64,000 nt of DNA from Chrysomallon squamiferum (lineage: Eukaryota; Mollusca; Gastropoda; Neomphalida; Peltospiridae): contig CM022670.1 in the NCBI GenBank assembly GCA_012295275.1, forward strand, positions 3,215,335-3,279,334, in the 5' to 3' direction. Within the stretch, counting starts at the first letter, position 1. The number at the start of each line of letters is the position of its first letter. Below, piece by piece: positions 61,642-64,000 of the stretch. The notes below the pieces were generated by a model. It was not told where the DNA came from. It saw only the letters and a list, made by a program, of their open reading frames with translations, and did no database searches. The position numbers and the translations under genes were made by a program.

Positions 61642-64000
61642 AAATGATGATGATGATAAAACGGTGAGAGAATAATTTAGTATTTTCAGTGTCATAAATA
61701 TTAAATTTCCTAGTGCGCTGGTTGCAGTACAAAGAATAATTACATTTTGTATATATAAATAGAAATATTAACTGTAGTTAAAAAAAAAATGTGGACTGCT
61801 ATTTAGCTTGGTTTGATGTTTAAACATTGGCTTTATAAATCAGTTTCCTTCTGCCAGTTTTACGCGATTTGCTCTTTTGTCGCTACTTTAAGAATAAAGA
61901 GATTTTATACGTTTCCCAAAGTCGCATTCGACCAGGTTTTTTCCGTTTTTTCTCAGCCATCATGATGTTAAAACTAAAATACATGGGGAAATCAATTATG
62001 GATGCCAAAAAAAAAAAAATACTGGTTTGACAAAACCAAAAAACTGTTTAATTTGTACGTTACAGAAAGAAAAAAAAAAAATCTTGTTTTGAAATGAACA
62101 GATCAGACTTAGCTCGGTATTAAAGAGCTGTCTTGATTTGCAGTCAACTCGTGATCGCTTCCCAGCTGGAGAATTATTTTAACTATTTTGTTTTCACAAT
62201 AAAGACCTAATAACTTATCTTCATGTGAATATGAGATCATATCCTTCGCCGAATTTTTATTTTTCAAATAAACAACAGCATTCCCGCTTTTCTTTTCCTG
62301 CGTTTGTATTTTCTCTTTCTTTATCTGTGATCCAAAGCCGGCTTTTAATGCTCGGTGTTTATACTAAATCTTCTACGCATGACGGAGATGATAAGCGATT
62401 AATTTTATAAAAAAAAAAACGATTTCAGTATTCTAAGTTTGACGATGTTAAAGTAGACATCATGGTCGTTCTTAAGCGGACTTTTTATTATTGTTACTTT
62501 TATTAAAGAATCAATAATATCTTTGTAATTGGTTTCTGGTCTTCATGTTCTTGGATTGACCTTCAAACGAATTAATTCAAACGCTTTCAAAAATCGTTTG
62601 AATGTAGCCAGTGTTTCCCTGGTTGCTGTTATTATTATTCCCTAATTTTGTGCACTGTATCAACTAAACCCGCTCATGCGAAATTTTGGCACACAATTCA
62701 GAGCGTCATTTCGCTTTCAGTTTCTACAAACCAAAAACACCAAAAGCCTCGACTAAGAATTGGAATAAACGAAGAAAGGAAGGTTTAACGATATTTCAAT
62801 ACATTTTAGTAATAACTTCTCTAACGTGTCATTCAAACATGATGAAATCGCAGAGAAAATTTCCAAACGCTAATTACTGACTACTCTTATCGCTAAGCAG
62901 CAAGATAAAAAAAAAGTTCATGTACCTTCCCATAGACAGTAAAGCACAAAAACTACGGAAAGAAGACCAGCTGGGATTCTAAACCAATCGTGGTCGTGTT
63001 TCAGCTTGATTCCTGTCTTCTTCTCAGATAAACTGAGTTGAACTTAACCAAAATAAACCGATTAAAGCCGCAGATAAACAAAAATCAGCTAACTTAAGTC
63101 ATATGTTAAAAAAAAAGATGAAAAAAAGAGAGAAAGATTAATCACAGAAAAGAACAGAACAGACAAAAAGGAAACTTTAATTACTACTTTACGCTGTAAA
63201 GTATAAAAGGTAATATTCTCTCACGCAAACTTTTGAAGTCATCGATCCAGTTAAAAGGGGTTTTTTTTATAATTGTTTGCCATCAACAAATTTTCTGTGA
63301 TTACCCTGGAGGGGTAAAGATCATCCATACTCGTGTCTTCATCATGTTACTAGTTTTACTCGCTTTCATTAACGTCTTTTATGTTTGTCATGTCAATCCC
63401 TGTTTGATTGAGAATTAATTGATTTAGTGATGTTTGCCGAGAAATGACATGCTTTGATTGCTTCGGTGATTAATTCCAAGCAAATCAAACAGAAAAGGTT
63501 ATAAACCGCAGAGGTTTCATGTTTAACGTAAATAAAAAAGGACCCAAAATATGGCCCGATCGAATATCTTGATAAGAAGAAATGTATGGCTATTTGTTTA
63601 AGGTCACCTCAAACACATTTTAATGTATACATTTATTTGATCATTCCATATGTTATTTATATCATTTAGCAATAAGCCATATTTGGTATCAACCTACCCA
63701 TCAACCCTTTATAACAAAAATATAAAGCCAGCTGATGTTTTTGTTATATTTATAATGTTTATTTTTGTTTTACATTATTAATAGATTCCAGGAGCTATCC
63801 ATTCAACAAAAGCACTTAAAACGTCAATAACCTCAACAATTTAATTTGGTTATAAGTTTGAACTAAAATAAAAAATATCTTGACTATTGTAACTGTTTAA
63901 TATAAAAGTTCGGGAGATATTCCAGTGCATCTTCTCTTTAAGACAAAAAAAGTTCTTAATATAATTATAATTTGTGTCATTCTTTTTATCCAGTTTCAAA

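Larger units (their letters stand above)
55871..64000. other. Upstream of the GPCR exon: intron or intergenic
   Basis: No TM1-5 exon, DRY motif or other clear coding block was recognised. Contents are ATTT runs at 56300-56385, a short (AAG)n at 57809-57831, a SINE remnant at 58188, an AGC/AGT trinucleotide block at 59846-60022, a 78-nt hairpin at 60736-60813, (TTA)n at 60824-60873, (AATA)n at 61603-61640, and otherwise AT-rich DNA. A weak exon-like segment at 62926-63022 is discussed under findings. Confidence 0.6.

Noticed and set aside
62686-62880. Small plus-strand frame of 64 residues
   Set aside because: No recognisable motif, no splice or promoter context, and ordinary length for chance in this region.

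Overview
This is AT-rich, intron-dense animal nuclear DNA packed with long microsatellites. It most likely comes from a mollusc. The main pointer is four decayed copies of a tRNA-derived SINE (near 14.6, 33.1, 50.5 and 58.2 kb) whose body matches, from memory, a SINE widespread in molluscan genomes. The exact species cannot be told from the sequence. No prokaryotic or viral gene was seen.

Layout. (1) Positions 1-25151, minus strand: TAF1, the largest TFIID subunit, in 37 consecutive coding exons. It runs from the start codon at 25151 through the TBP-binding N-terminus, the TAF7-binding/winged-helix core, a zinc knuckle and two bromodomains. The acidic C-terminal tail lies off the left edge. 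(2) About 25.2-27.4 kb: a head-to-head intergenic promoter region with CRE-like and YY1-like sites. (3) Positions 27394-45918, plus strand: ubinuclein (UBN1/2, Drosophila yemanuclein family), a subunit of the HIRA histone H3.3 chaperone, in 17 exons coding for about 1331 residues. Its 5.4-kb first intron holds a GC/CpG-richer patch with a perfect DR1 nuclear-receptor site fused to an E-box and a long alternating purine-pyrimidine tract. (4) 45.9-55.2 kb: 3' UTR/intergenic DNA dominated by tandem repeats and microsatellites. (5) Positions 55323-55870, minus strand: the last coding exon (loop 3, TM6, TM7, tail) of a class A GPCR of cholecystokinin/gastrin-receptor type. Its upstream exons were not found and are probably beyond the right edge. 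(6) 55.9-64 kb: apparently intron or intergenic sequence with a SINE, a 78-nt hairpin and trinucleotide repeats.

TAF1 and ubinuclein both act in chromatin-linked transcription and diverge from about 330 bp of shared upstream DNA, so they could be co-regulated. The GPCR is a separate neuropeptide-signalling gene transcribed towards ubinuclein.

Exon borders were placed by hand. GT/AG sites, an unbroken reading phase across all exons, and agreement with remembered vertebrate and fly family sequences were all required. The strongest unexplained signals are a sense-strand bias of microsatellites that flips with gene direction, a 42-44-nt tandem repeat that supplies the ubinuclein stop codon, a near-perfect hairpin at 60.7 kb, a possible pogo/Tigger-like fossil in a TAF1 intron, and a His in place of the NPxxY Asn in the GPCR. 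No wholly new biological system was identified.
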